Shown: in pieces, positions 54,850 through 63,550 of the stretch
How the letters are laid out: each line of letters begins with the position of its first letter
Numbering within the stretch: the stretch's first letter is position 1
NCBI RefSeq assembly: GCF_052030545.1
Contig: NZ_JBPDIH010000003.1
Span: forward strand, 1 to 64,000
Source of the DNA: CANMXU01 sp052030545
Lineage (GTDB): Bacteria > Pseudomonadota > Gammaproteobacteria > Enterobacterales > Alteromonadaceae
Direction of reading: 5' to 3'
DNA: 64,000 bases
Notes under the pieces: model-generated
Databases searched by the model: none
What the model was told of the DNA's origin: nothing
Seen by the model: the letters and a program-made list of their open reading frames with translations, nothing else
Translations under genes and position numbers: made by a program

Positions 54850-55806
54850 CTAAGGACTAAACTCCATTTCACCAAAGCTTACGGCAAAGTCTACACACCA
54901 CACGCTTAAACCGGTTAAATCGTCTAACGTTTTGCCGTTGGGTAATTTTAACGGGAAGGTATTGTTTTCATAAACAGTGCCAGTAATACGGCTGCTAATC
55001 GCAAAGGCTTGGTCGCTCGCAAAATCATTATTTTTTGCCGCGTAGAAATATACTTCAGGTCCGCCTCCGTCGTAATAAAATTGACTGACTTCAATGGTGC
55101 AGTCATCAATCACTGTCGCTTTACCTGCAACATTATGACTTTGGGTAGAAAAGAAACCACTCCAGCCAACCATAGCATGCGTTTTTTCACAGCTGCCATT
55201 ATTGTCTTGATTAAGCTGCGCAAGGCTTTGCTCGAAGTGATAAATCGCATCATCTGCGGTGATTAGCGACATGTTAAAGACAAGATTATCGGCCAATAAA
55301 CTTTCCACTTGTTCGGCAAAATTAGCCGCTGAAAAATCAAGGGTTAAATTTTCTGCTGCTTGATGTATTGCATCGGGAATATGAATACCATTACTTAAAT
55401 CGCCGTCTTGATCGAGACTTTGCAATAGTCTAAGGGAGTTCACCACTTGCGTATCATTAATATCATCGGTTGAAAATAACGTCAGCGGCGTAACCAGTGT
55501 TTGCGCATTAACCGTTGGAAAATTAATACCGCCAATAGAAAAGGTAATAGACTCATTAGCTAGATAGGTAAATTCACCCGCCGAATTCGTTGTGCCACTG
55601 GCGGTATTGGTTTGATATTGCAACCCCGACACAGCAGCGTCGATAAATTGCCCGGTAAATACTTCTGGTGCGGATGTATCTGGTGTCGAGTTATCTGGCA
55701 CTGGAGTAACAGCTTCAGGGGAATTATTCGCAGCTTCACCATCACTTGAACCGCCACCGCATGCACTAAGTCCAAATACTAAACTAAGTAAAAAAACATA
55801 TTTCAT
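54850..55806 (-). CDS. Hypothetical lipoprotein
   Basis: A 318-residue protein with a lipoprotein signal (YVFLLSLVFGLSACGGGSS, lipobox LSAC). A Ser/Pro/Asn-rich linker follows (about 20-50), then a domain with TNTASGTTNSAGEFTYLA, a pattern seen in many cell-surface lipoproteins of marine Alteromonadales. The C-terminal half contains two cysteines (CEKTHAM, VIDDCTIEVS). The function is unknown. It is on the same strand as its neighbours but separated by more than 100 bp on each side. Confidence 0.65.
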   Translation of the reverse strand: MKYVFLLSLVFGLSACGGGSSDGEAANNSPEAVTPVPDNSTPDTSAPEVFTGQFIDAAVSGLQYQTNTASGTTNSAGEFTYLANESITFSIGGINFPTVNAQTLVTPLTLFSTDDINDTQVVNSLRLLQSLDQDGDLSNGIHIPDAIHQAAENLTLDFSAANFAEQVESLLADNLVFNMSLITADDAIYHFEQSLAQLNQDNNGSCEKTHAMVGWSGFFSTQSHNVAGKATVIDDCTIEVSQFYYDGGGPEVYFYAAKNNDFASDQAFAISSRITGTVYENNTFPLKLPNGKTLDDLTGLSVWCVDFAVSFGEMEFSP

Positions 55807-55933
55807 TGTTTCAAACCAACCTTTTCATTGTACAAAAAACTCTGATAACTTCAGTGTAGCGAATAAGTTGCAATGAGATATTCACAAAAGTATCACATTT
55901 TTATGGCACGCATTTTCTAGCGATAAATAGCAC

Positions 55934-57628
55934 TTATGCGGTAATTTTTTGCCATTGCTGAACAATTTTATCGGCAACACGAAACGCATTGGCATAAATG
56001 GTAAAGGTATACGGAACACTGCCGCCCGTTGGCATAAACGAGCCGTCGGTAACATAAAGGTTGTCAACTTCATGGGCTTGGCAGTTTTTATCTAAGACCG
56101 ATGTTTTAGGATCGTTGCCAAAGCGACAGCCGCCAGCCATTAAATTAGGCGGCGGCGAACCGCTAACCGAAGATGAAATATTTTTTGCGCCCATCGCTTG
56201 CAACAAGGTTTCAGCTTTTTGCGTTAAGTATTCACCTACTTTTAAGTCGTGATCATGATAACCAATGCGCACTTTAGCCACAGGATCGCCCCATTTATCG
56301 GTAACGTCTTCATCTAAGGCAACAAAACAGTCATCTGTCGGCAACCAATCATTAAACACTTCAAAACGCAGCGTTTTATAACTGGTAAATTCAGTGTGTA
56401 AATTTTGTTTTAATTGCTCGCCCCACACTAAATTATCGTCACTTCCCCATTGCGAACCGTACGCACGGGCAATAGGATTTTGATGGAAAAGAAAGTCAAT
56501 GGTGCCGCCTTTTGCCGGTTTGCCAAAGCTTTTGTCGTTTATTTGATACCAGTCTTGCAGGGCGCGATTAATAAACGGACCCACTTGTTTAAGCTCGGCT
56601 TGTTGTTTTTCTGTTAAATCATCAAAGAAAAAATCGCCACTGCCCGTTCCGCCTGCGCTAAAGACCAAATTTTTACCTACTTGGCCTTGATTATTCGCCA
56701 ATCCGTTAGGGAATTTCTTACCAGTTGAGGCTAATAATAAACGTGAGGTTTCTACCGCTTGACAAGCCACAACATAAATTTTTGCTAAAGCGCGCTGCTT
56801 ATTACCTTTTTTGTCATAATAAAGCACACCTGAAATTTCACCTTGGTCATCGGTGGCAATTTTATAAACCTTAGCATGAGGAACGATAGTGCAATTTCCA
56901 CTCGCCACCGCATGATTAAGTAATGCCGCACGACCACTACCTTTCGCGCCCGAAGAGCAACCATAACTACTGCAATAGCCAGAGTATTCGCAACTTCTGC
57001 GCCCCATTGCTGGAGTAGATAAAATAGCGCGAGGCACTGGCATGGCATGATAGCCAATTTTATCTGCGGCAGCGTCTATCCATGTCGATACGCTATGGTC
57101 AACTAAAGGCGGAAAAGGAAAGTCGGTAGAACGCGGTTCTTGATGTGGGTGATCAACTACACGACCAGAAACGCCAACTTCTTGTTCTACCTTGGCATAA
57201 TAAGGTTCAAGCTCGTCATAACTAATTGGCCAATCGGCGACATTTGCACCGGCAATATCACCAAAGTGCGTTTTCAATTTAAAATCAATCGGCTTTAGTC
57301 GGTGAAAATAACCACTCATAAAGTTCGACGAACCACCCACAACACTACCATTCCAAAAGCTCCAACCAGAATCGCTTGTTGCTTCTTTGTCCCAGAACGT
57401 TTTGCCGTCGTCATCGATGTATTCTTCTTCAATAACATGCTGTTCATCAGCCAGTTTGGGGTTGTAGGAGTCGCGTAAACTTATCGCTAACTCATCTTTA
57501 AAAAACTCTTTTTCTGTTAGCCAAGGGCCTTTTTCTAAGACTAAAACTTTCGCACCTGCTTTGGCTAAGGTATAGGCAACAGGTGACGCGCCAGCACCGC
57601 TGCCGACTATGCAAATGTCATAACTCAT
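55934..57628 (-). CDS. GMC-family oxidoreductase
   Basis: A 564-residue flavoprotein. The FAD-binding motif GSGAGASPVAYTLAKAGAKV is at about residues 8-27, with the acidic end LVLEKGP. The C-terminal GMC domain has NLYVTDGSFMPTGGSVPYTF, then ANAFRVADKI. It resembles the large subunit of gluconate/sorbitol-type dehydrogenases, whose small subunit is encoded just upstream with a 4-bp overlap. The substrate, probably a polyol or sugar acid, is not known. No cytochrome subunit gene is nearby. Confidence 0.85.
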   Translation of the reverse strand: MSYDICIVGSGAGASPVAYTLAKAGAKVLVLEKGPWLTEKEFFKDELAISLRDSYNPKLADEQHVIEEEYIDDDGKTFWDKEATSDSGWSFWNGSVVGGSSNFMSGYFHRLKPIDFKLKTHFGDIAGANVADWPISYDELEPYYAKVEQEVGVSGRVVDHPHQEPRSTDFPFPPLVDHSVSTWIDAAADKIGYHAMPVPRAILSTPAMGRRSCEYSGYCSSYGCSSGAKGSGRAALLNHAVASGNCTIVPHAKVYKIATDDQGEISGVLYYDKKGNKQRALAKIYVVACQAVETSRLLLASTGKKFPNGLANNQGQVGKNLVFSAGGTGSGDFFFDDLTEKQQAELKQVGPFINRALQDWYQINDKSFGKPAKGGTIDFLFHQNPIARAYGSQWGSDDNLVWGEQLKQNLHTEFTSYKTLRFEVFNDWLPTDDCFVALDEDVTDKWGDPVAKVRIGYHDHDLKVGEYLTQKAETLLQAMGAKNISSSVSGSPPPNLMAGGCRFGNDPKTSVLDKNCQAHEVDNLYVTDGSFMPTGGSVPYTFTIYANAFRVADKIVQQWQKITA

Positions 57629-58332
57629 GCTTTTTTCACCTTTTGCTGTGTAGAAACGTGTTTAACGGGAATAATATTTTCAGCAGTTACTCTGGCAGTT
57701 GTTTGACTAGCCAACCCTTTGCTGCGCCCAGCCGGTATTTCAAAATAACGTTGGCCAGCTTTAGGTAATGGAAAACCTGCTTTGTGCTCTAACCATTGCC
57801 AACCAATGCCATTAGGGTTTCCGCCATAAGCCGGCGGTGAAAGCATGGCTTCAAAAATATAACCGAGTAAGGTGTTTAGCCAATTTTCACCCGCGCGTGA
57901 ACGGCTAATGCCACGCAGTATCTGTTCTTTTTCATCTGTGGTTAAGGCGATAAAATTTTTACTATGTTGCTGTTGGCTATAACCGTTTAACCAGCCGACA
58001 CCGTTAAAGATAAATTCAATTTCGTCTTGTTCCGTAGGTTGCAAATGCACGATATTATATAAATAAACAAAGGCTTGAATTTCTTCTGCGCCTGGTCCTG
58101 AAGCTGAACTTGGTAACAAGTGATTTTGCACCGCAATTAGGGTTTGCCATTCGGGTGTTTGTTTCGCATCACGCATTTTATCGGCATAGTCTTGACTCAA
58201 TGCAGGTAACGACATTGTTGCAATGGCGGTAGCGCCTGCGGCTGACTTTAAAAACTGACGACGACTTTGCATAGCCGCTTGTTTTTGTTTAAACCACAAA
58301 GGGGTTTGGAAGTTTTTTTGAAAGAATGACAT
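57625..58332 (-). CDS. Gluconate 2-dehydrogenase subunit 3 family protein
   Basis: A 235-residue protein with a twin-arginine export signal (QSRRQFLKSAAGATAIATMS). The start is uncertain: an ATG about 20 codons downstream would place the signal at the N-terminus (MQSRRQF). The mature part fits the small subunit that carries the GMC partner across the membrane by the Tat route. It overlaps the GMC gene by 4 bp (ATGA) and follows the thioredoxin gene by 5 bp. Confidence 0.75.
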   Translation of the reverse strand: MSFFQKNFQTPLWFKQKQAAMQSRRQFLKSAAGATAIATMSLPALSQDYADKMRDAKQTPEWQTLIAVQNHLLPSSASGPGAEEIQAFVYLYNIVHLQPTEQDEIEFIFNGVGWLNGYSQQQHSKNFIALTTDEKEQILRGISRSRAGENWLNTLLGYIFEAMLSPPAYGGNPNGIGWQWLEHKAGFPLPKAGQRYFEIPAGRSKGLASQTTARVTAENIIPVKHVSTQQKVKKA

Positions 58333-58337
58333 AACAA

Positions 58338-58850
58338 TTACTCGCCGGTTGAAGATGCATTTTGTACTTGATTATTCACTTGCCATTTATCAATAAACGC
58401 TTGCCAGTGTTCAGTGGAATATTCACTGCCATCTAATAATTCAGCGGTATCTTTAGACAATAACATCTTGCCCTTTGCAGTCGAAATATACATATGAGGA
58501 TAGCCCAAAACAGGAGGAAGACCAGCCATAAATTCAGCATTTTCATTGCTGTCACTTACATTCACTTTTAGTAATACGTACTTACTGTGTAGGTCATTAT
58601 AAATTTTGGGGTTTGCCAATAAAAATGCATCCATTTTATGGCACCACGTACACCAGTTACCGCCAATTTCTATTAGGATATTACGGTTAGTTTGTTGCGC
58701 TAACTTAATTGCATCAGCGGCATCAACAAATGGGTCACGTTGGTCGTCATACACTTTACTGTAAGCAGGTAACTCTGCGTTTTCTTTTGCAGACAAAGAC
58801 ACACTAAATATCACCACTAACGCAAATATAAATGCACTAACAAACTTCAT
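58338..58850 (-). CDS. Exported thioredoxin-fold protein
   Basis: A 170-residue protein with a signal peptide (FVSAFIFALVVIFSVSLSA) and one thioredoxin domain. The redox site is GGNWCTWCHKM (CxxC), preceded by an NILIEI strand and followed by a cis-Pro region (LPPVLGYPHMYI). It probably keeps disulphides or cofactors of the neighbouring dehydrogenase in order. It is the first gene of the thioredoxin / subunit-3 / GMC operon. Confidence 0.8.
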   Translation of the reverse strand: MKFVSAFIFALVVIFSVSLSAKENAELPAYSKVYDDQRDPFVDAADAIKLAQQTNRNILIEIGGNWCTWCHKMDAFLLANPKIYNDLHSKYVLLKVNVSDSNENAEFMAGLPPVLGYPHMYISTAKGKMLLSKDTAELLDGSEYSTEHWQAFIDKWQVNNQVQNASSTGE

Positions 58851-58940
58851 TAAAACTCCCCAAAAACTTAGATAAACAAACTTACTATTAACAGACCTGA
58901 ACTAATGACACTATATTTCAAAATAGTTTACTGGTCATTA

Positions 58941-58969
58941 TGTCAAAGTTCATCGTTAACTATTATAAT
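58941..58969 (+). promoter_or_regulatory. Promoter of rph-pyrE
   Basis: TGTCAA and a perfect TATAAT are 17 bp apart, 33 bp upstream of the rph start codon. Confidence 0.65.
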
Positions 58970-59001
58970 GCGCAGCAATTAATTTTTAGAAGGTACTCAA
59001 T

Positions 59002-59715
59002 ATGCGTCCAAGCGGCAGAACAACAGGTCAAATTCGTCCTGTAACTATTACTCGTCAATTTACAGCTCATGCTGAAGGTTCCGTCTTAATTGAATTTGGT
59101 GATACCAAAGTAATTTGTACTGCCTCTGTTGAAGAAGGTGTACCACGCTTTTTGAAAGGCCAAGGTAAAGGTTGGGTAACTGCTGAATACGGTATGTTGC
59201 CGCGCTCTACTCATACTCGTATGCGCAGAGAAGCTGCAAGCGGTAAACAAAGTGGCCGTACACTTGAAATTTCACGTCTTATTGCTCGCTCATTGCGCGC
59301 TGCAGTTGATTTAAAAGCGTTAGGCGAAAATACCATTAGTGTTGATTGCGACGTAATTCAAGCCGATGGTGGAACACGTACAGCTTCAATCACCGGTGCA
59401 TGTGTTGCCTTAGTAGACGCATTAAACTACATGCGCGCTAAAGACATTATTAAAACCAACCCATTAAAGCATATGATTGCCGCTATTTCTGTAGGTGTAT
59501 ACAACGGCGAGCCCGTTGCTGATTTAGATTACCCAGAAGATTCAGCTGCTGATACCGATATGAATGTGGTAATGACCGACACAGGTAAATTGATTGAAGT
59601 ACAAGGCACAGCCGAAGAAGAGCCGTTTAGCTTTGATGAAATGCAAGCCATGTTAGGTTTAGCTAAAAATGCTATCAACGAATTATTTGATTTACAAAAA
59701 GCCGCACTAGCTTAA
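59002..59715 (+). CDS. rph: Ribonuclease PH
   Basis: A 237-residue phosphorolytic 3'-5' exonuclease that trims tRNA ends. It opens MRPSGRTTGQIRPVTITRQF and has the phosphate-binding region SGRTLEISRLIARSLRA and DCDVIQADGGTRTASITGA. The full length contrasts with the frameshifted copy of E. coli K-12. Its ATG follows AGAAGG. It is 24 bp upstream of pyrE and co-transcribed with it. Confidence 0.96.
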   Translation: MRPSGRTTGQIRPVTITRQFTAHAEGSVLIEFGDTKVICTASVEEGVPRFLKGQGKGWVTAEYGMLPRSTHTRMRREAASGKQSGRTLEISRLIARSLRAAVDLKALGENTISVDCDVIQADGGTRTASITGACVALVDALNYMRAKDIIKTNPLKHMIAAISVGVYNGEPVADLDYPEDSAADTDMNVVMTDTGKLIEVQGTAEEEPFSFDEMQAMLGLAKNAINELFDLQKAALA

Positions 59716-59739
59716 ACAGCCACGGTTAGGAACAAAATT

Positions 59740-60381
59740 ATGAAAAACTATCAACGCGAATTTATTGAATTTGCCATTCAAAAACAGGTATTACGTTTTG
59801 GCGAATTTACCTTAAAGTCGGGTCGTACTAGCCCTTACTTTTTTAACGCTGGTTTATTTAATACTGGTGGCGACTTAGCGCGTTTGGGTCGTTATTACGC
59901 TGCCGCATTAGCAGATTCAAATATTGAATTTGATCTACTGTTTGGCCCAGCATACAAAGGTATTCCAATTGCAACTACCACAGCGGTTGCTTTAGCTGAT
60001 CATCACAATATGGATATGCCTTATTGCTTTAACCGTAAAGAAGCAAAAACTCACGGCGAAGGCGGCAGCTTAGTTGGTTCAGCGCTTGAGGGAAAAATCA
60101 TGTTAGTTGATGACGTGATCACCGCGGGCACAGCAATTCGTGAATCAATGGAAATTATTCAAAACCATGGCGCAGAACTATCTGGCGTTTTGATTGCTTT
60201 AGATCGCCAAGAAAAAGGCCAAGGTGAATTGTCAGCCATTCAAGAAGTTGAACGTGATTTTGGTACCCAAGTTATTTCTATTGTCACTTTAGGCGATGTT
60301 ATCACTTACCTTGAAGAGCAAGGTGACCAAGAAGAAAGCTTAGTGATGATTAAAAAATACCGTCAAGACTACGGGATTTAA
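59740..60381 (+). CDS. pyrE: Orotate phosphoribosyltransferase
   Basis: A 213-residue enzyme that makes orotidine 5'-phosphate from orotate and PRPP in pyrimidine synthesis. The PRPP-binding motif IMLVDDVITAGTAIRES is intact, as is FGPAYKGIPIATTTA. The rph-pyrE gap is only 24 bp and has no hairpin or U run, so the UTP-sensitive attenuator known from E. coli is absent. Confidence 0.96.
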   Translation: MKNYQREFIEFAIQKQVLRFGEFTLKSGRTSPYFFNAGLFNTGGDLARLGRYYAAALADSNIEFDLLFGPAYKGIPIATTTAVALADHHNMDMPYCFNRKEAKTHGEGGSLVGSALEGKIMLVDDVITAGTAIRESMEIIQNHGAELSGVLIALDRQEKGQGELSAIQEVERDFGTQVISIVTLGDVITYLEEQGDQEESLVMIKKYRQDYGI

Positions 60382-60420
60382 GCTAAAAGCTGTAAGCATT
60401 ATCAGTGCGATAGAATAAAA

Positions 60421-60450
60421 AAACGCCAACATCTGTTGGCGTTTTTTTAT
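60421..60450 (+). terminator. Terminator after pyrE
   Basis: AAACGCCAACA and TGTTGGCGTTT pair perfectly around two bases, with T and A tracts on both sides. It could serve pyrE on the plus strand and, more weakly, the convergent SprA-like gene. Confidence 0.88.
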
Positions 60451-60535
60451 GAAAATAATTGACTCGTTAATACTTATTTCTTGCCGCTTATGGCTTTTCT
60501 CTTTCCACTTCTAACTTGCAGCTTATAACTTACCT

Positions 60536-61474
60536 TTAAGCCGTTATTTGAAAATGACTCTTGCCTGACTTTTCATAAGCTTGATTAATTTCATCATAAA
60601 AATGTTCAATTCGACCTGCCCTGGCAATAACGTCTGCCGAACGTTCGGTTGAGATAGACGCTTGCGCAGCTAAAGTTTGATTTATAAAAGTATCAAACTC
60701 GTTTGAACTTTCTGTCTCGTCGTCTGCTAAAGACTGTTTCGCTTCACTACTACTTAGCCCTTGCTTTTGCTCGGCTTCTGCCGTTAATAGCTCGCTTTGC
60801 GCTTGCAGTATAATTTTTGCAGCTGTTGCCGCAACTTTAGTATCTTGAATTGAAGGGTTTACCGGCGCTAAAGCAGCGGCTTGTACGCGCTGCATTTTTG
60901 CGATCGTTGCTGTTGGGTCACCACTAACTGCTGTTAAATCTACAGAAACTTCACCACCTACTGCGTAACGCTTACCATCAGGACCTGTTTGATATTGATA
61001 ACTTGGTGCCCCTGTTGCCAAACCGCCAACAGATGCGTGCGCATTTTCATGACGTTTAACTTCTGCGTCGCGCGCAACCAGCTCTTTAATAAGTTGCTGC
61101 TCGGCTTGCTCTTGATGTTCATGCTCTGGATGATCGTGCTCTTGCTGGTTGGTTTGTTGCTGATGCTGTTCATCTTGCTGTGATGATTTTTGCTCAGACG
61201 ACTCTTGCTGTGCATCGCCGGTGGAATCACCTATGGTTGCAGCGTCTTGTTCAGCTTGTTTTCTTAGGCTAGTAAAATCAACTTGCTCATTTTGTTGTGC
61301 AGGTGTTTTTGCGCGCTCTTTATCTGAGGCAACACCTTTTTCTGCGGCAGATTGACTAGCCGCAGTTGGTTGAGTAATTAATTCACGCGAGACATTTTCA
61401 CGACGCAAGCTATCAGTCGGTGGGTTTACCACCGTAGCTAAAGGTAAGGCTGCTGTTTGCGAAGTGATGTTCAT
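60536..61474 (-). CDS. SprA-related putative metalloprotease
   Basis: A 312-residue protein. The first 120 residues are low-complexity and Gln/Glu-rich (SSEQKSSQQDEQHQQQTNQQ). Then comes the conserved SprA-type domain with VKRHENAHASVGGLA (HExxH at about residue 141), YQTGPDGKRYAVGGEVSVDL and KMQRVQAAALAP. HExxH would bind zinc, which makes protease activity plausible but unproven. No signal peptide is seen. It lies 8 bp after a small gene with a flagellar-rod-like tail, which suggests a flagellar or surface role. Confidence 0.75.
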   Translation of the reverse strand: MNITSQTAALPLATVVNPPTDSLRRENVSRELITQPTAASQSAAEKGVASDKERAKTPAQQNEQVDFTSLRKQAEQDAATIGDSTGDAQQESSEQKSSQQDEQHQQQTNQQEHDHPEHEHQEQAEQQLIKELVARDAEVKRHENAHASVGGLATGAPSYQYQTGPDGKRYAVGGEVSVDLTAVSGDPTATIAKMQRVQAAALAPVNPSIQDTKVAATAAKIILQAQSELLTAEAEQKQGLSSSEAKQSLADDETESSNEFDTFINQTLAAQASISTERSADVIARAGRIEHFYDEINQAYEKSGKSHFQITA

Positions 61475-61482
61475 GGAAAAAC

Positions 61483-61776
61483 TTATGCCGTTACGTCAAT
61501 TAAAGTACCTAAGCTCTCATCTGCTGACTTTATCACTTGGGCCGACGCTTCAGCTTGGTGCTGTGCAACTTTTAAATTAACAATTTCTTGATTTAACGAC
61601 GGTAACTGTTCTGCAGGTAAGGCTTGATTTTCAGCCGTTTGAGGTACGGCTTGTGTTTGGGTAATGTTGTCGGCACCCGATGTTTCTCGGGCAATGCCCG
61701 CTGCCGCTTGATTGGCATCTTCTGTCGCTTTTTGAAAACCTTGTACGCCAGAAGAAAATGCTGATTGAATATCCAT
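61483..61776 (-). CDS. Small protein with flagellar-rod-like C-terminus
   Basis: A 97-residue protein from the ATG at 61776, preferred to a GTG three codons earlier because AAGG is 8 bp upstream. It starts MDIQSAFSSGVQGFQKATED. The C-terminal segment LKVAQHQAEASAQVIKSADE then SLGTLIDVTA resembles the conserved C-terminal helix of flagellar rod and hook proteins. It could be a substrate or partner of the SprA-like protein encoded next to it. Function otherwise unknown. Confidence 0.6.
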   Translation of the reverse strand: MDIQSAFSSGVQGFQKATEDANQAAAGIARETSGADNITQTQAVPQTAENQALPAEQLPSLNQEIVNLKVAQHQAEASAQVIKSADESLGTLIDVTA

Positions 61777-61918
61777 AACGACCACCTTAACGAAAGTGAG
61801 TGCAGTGAAAACTAGCTATTTTCATCAAAAAACTGTACACACATATTGTCTAATTATTAAACAAAACAGCGTAAAAGTAAATGTTTGTCGGTTTTACCTT
61901 GCTAGGTGAATAAAGCCG

Positions 61919-62707
61919 TTAACCATCAAAATGTTGTTTTGCAAGCCAAGTACTTAATACCTCAAGAAATTCTTGTTGATGAGAAATAAATGGCGCATGC
62001 GAGGCTTTCTCAAAAATATGCTGTTGACTGCTCGGTTGCAGCTCACTCACTAACTGGGTAACAATTTTGGGTACTAAGCTGTCAAGTTTGCCATATAGGC
62101 GCAACATAGGTAACGACAATGGTTCAAGCTCAGCTCTTAAGTCAACAGTTTCTAGCAGTGCCAAAGAATCATCTAAGGTTGTTTTGTTTGGCAGAGGCAA
62201 GGTCATAATCAACGCGCGAATTCGCTTGATGTCTTGGCGAATATGTTCACTACCCATAGCTTGAATTTTCAGGAAGTTATCAATCGTTTTTTGAGTATCT
62301 TCTGACAGCATACGATGAAAACCTGCCAATATATTCGCTTTAATGCCCGGCCAATTGTCTTTTTCAAGAAAACAAGGAGAACTCGCGATGGTAATTAACG
62401 CCAATGCTTTTTTAGGATAAAGGCTAGCTAAACGTGTCGCAACTAATCCACCTAACGACCAACCAATATACACTGCAGGCTTGGCAACCGATTCTGCGAT
62501 AGCATTAACGACATTATCTAAACTGTAGTTGCTTAGTTCATGTTCTACGTTATTACCAAAGCCTGGCAAATCAACAGTGATCACTTGAAAGTTCTGTGAC
62601 AAAGGCTCGATTAATTCTTGCCAAATGCCAGAGTTTAAACCCCAACCGTGTATAAAAACTAATGGGATCCCTTGCCCGTAACTCGCAATATTCAGTGTTT
62701 CTGCCAT
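61919..62707 (-). CDS. bioH: Pimeloyl-[acyl-carrier protein] methyl ester esterase
   Basis: A 262-residue alpha/beta hydrolase of biotin synthesis, which releases pimeloyl-ACP from its methyl ester. The oxyanion motif HGWGLNSGIWQ is at residues about 18-28, the nucleophile elbow GWSLGG at about 79-84, and the catalytic His in KASHAPFISH near the end. The start at 62707 matches E. coli BioH. A frame open 141 bp further upstream would run into the divergent comF gene and is rejected. Confidence 0.9.
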   Translation of the reverse strand: MAETLNIASYGQGIPLVFIHGWGLNSGIWQELIEPLSQNFQVITVDLPGFGNNVEHELSNYSLDNVVNAIAESVAKPAVYIGWSLGGLVATRLASLYPKKALALITIASSPCFLEKDNWPGIKANILAGFHRMLSEDTQKTIDNFLKIQAMGSEHIRQDIKRIRALIMTLPLPNKTTLDDSLALLETVDLRAELEPLSLPMLRLYGKLDSLVPKIVTQLVSELQPSSQQHIFEKASHAPFISHQQEFLEVLSTWLAKQHFDG

Positions 62708-62761
62708 TATTAATCTGGATTCAATAAATTGGACGGGTATTTTACCCAAAGGTTGCTGAGA

Positions 62762-63535
62762 ATGGAATTTGGCAAGATCATTAATTTCCCTTTGTTTTCT
62801 TTTTTTAAGCGCGCAAAAACAAACCTTATAAGTGATGGCGCAAAACAATTTAAAATAGCGCTTTCAAGCTGCGAATTGTGTCGCCAGTCTTGTTCATCAA
62901 TCAGTATGCTTTGTCAGTATTGCGAACAAGACCTGCCCTATTTTAATCAACAAGTCATTCAAGGTGATTTATTAAATTGGCCCGCGATTGATAAAGCACT
63001 TACCCCTTATCAATTTGACCAACTAATTTCATTATCTTCGTATCAGTGGCCGTTTTCAAAATGGATCAGCCAATGTAAATATCAAGGTCGGTTTGAATTA
63101 ACCACCATGCTAGCACAACTACTTAGCAAGCATTGGCTCGCTTTACACAGCCAATATGCACTTGAACGGCCCGATGCAGTTATCGCTGTGCCGATGCATA
63201 TTAACCGCTGGCAAACTCGCGGCTATAACCATGCGCATTTATTAGCTGAGCATTTTGCCAAACTCAGCCAGATATCTTATCTACCTAATTTCATTGTTCG
63301 AGAAAAAGCGACGAACAGCCAAGTCGGCAAATCGGGGGTTGAACGTCGCAAAAATCTCAAAAATGCCTTTACGCTCACTAGCAAGCGTAAAAAATTACCT
63401 GAGCATATACTGTTAGTCGACGACGTAGTCACCACTGGCGCAACCGCTAATGAATTATCACGACTGCTAAAAAAACACGGTGTAAAAAAGGTCACCTTAG
63501 TGACCTTATGTATTTCGCTTATCGATAATAGTTAA
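62762..63535 (+). CDS. comF: ComF/GntX-family phosphoribosyltransferase-like protein
   Basis: A 257-residue protein from the ATG at 62762; an in-frame ATG 33 bp upstream overlaps the bioH promoter region. A zinc-ribbon-like CELCRQSC...CQYCEQ lies at the N-terminus. The phosphoribosyltransferase motif HILLVDDVVTTGATANEL is near residue 220. E. coli GntX/YhgH is the counterpart and is also divergent from bioH. In other bacteria ComF helps natural transformation. Confidence 0.88.
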   Translation: MEFGKIINFPLFSFFKRAKTNLISDGAKQFKIALSSCELCRQSCSSISMLCQYCEQDLPYFNQQVIQGDLLNWPAIDKALTPYQFDQLISLSSYQWPFSKWISQCKYQGRFELTTMLAQLLSKHWLALHSQYALERPDAVIAVPMHINRWQTRGYNHAHLLAEHFAKLSQISYLPNFIVREKATNSQVGKSGVERRKNLKNAFTLTSKRKKLPEHILLVDDVVTTGATANELSRLLKKHGVKKVTLVTLCISLIDNS

Positions 63536-63550
63536 GTACACATTCAAGCA

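Noticed and set aside
60989..61183. Hydrophobic 64-residue frame opposite the SprA-like gene
   Set aside because: The hydrophobic run is the mirror of the Gln-rich repeats on the coding strand, not a membrane protein.
62708..62848. Longer bioH reading frame
   Set aside because: It would overlap comF and its promoter; alignment with BioH supports the start at 62707.
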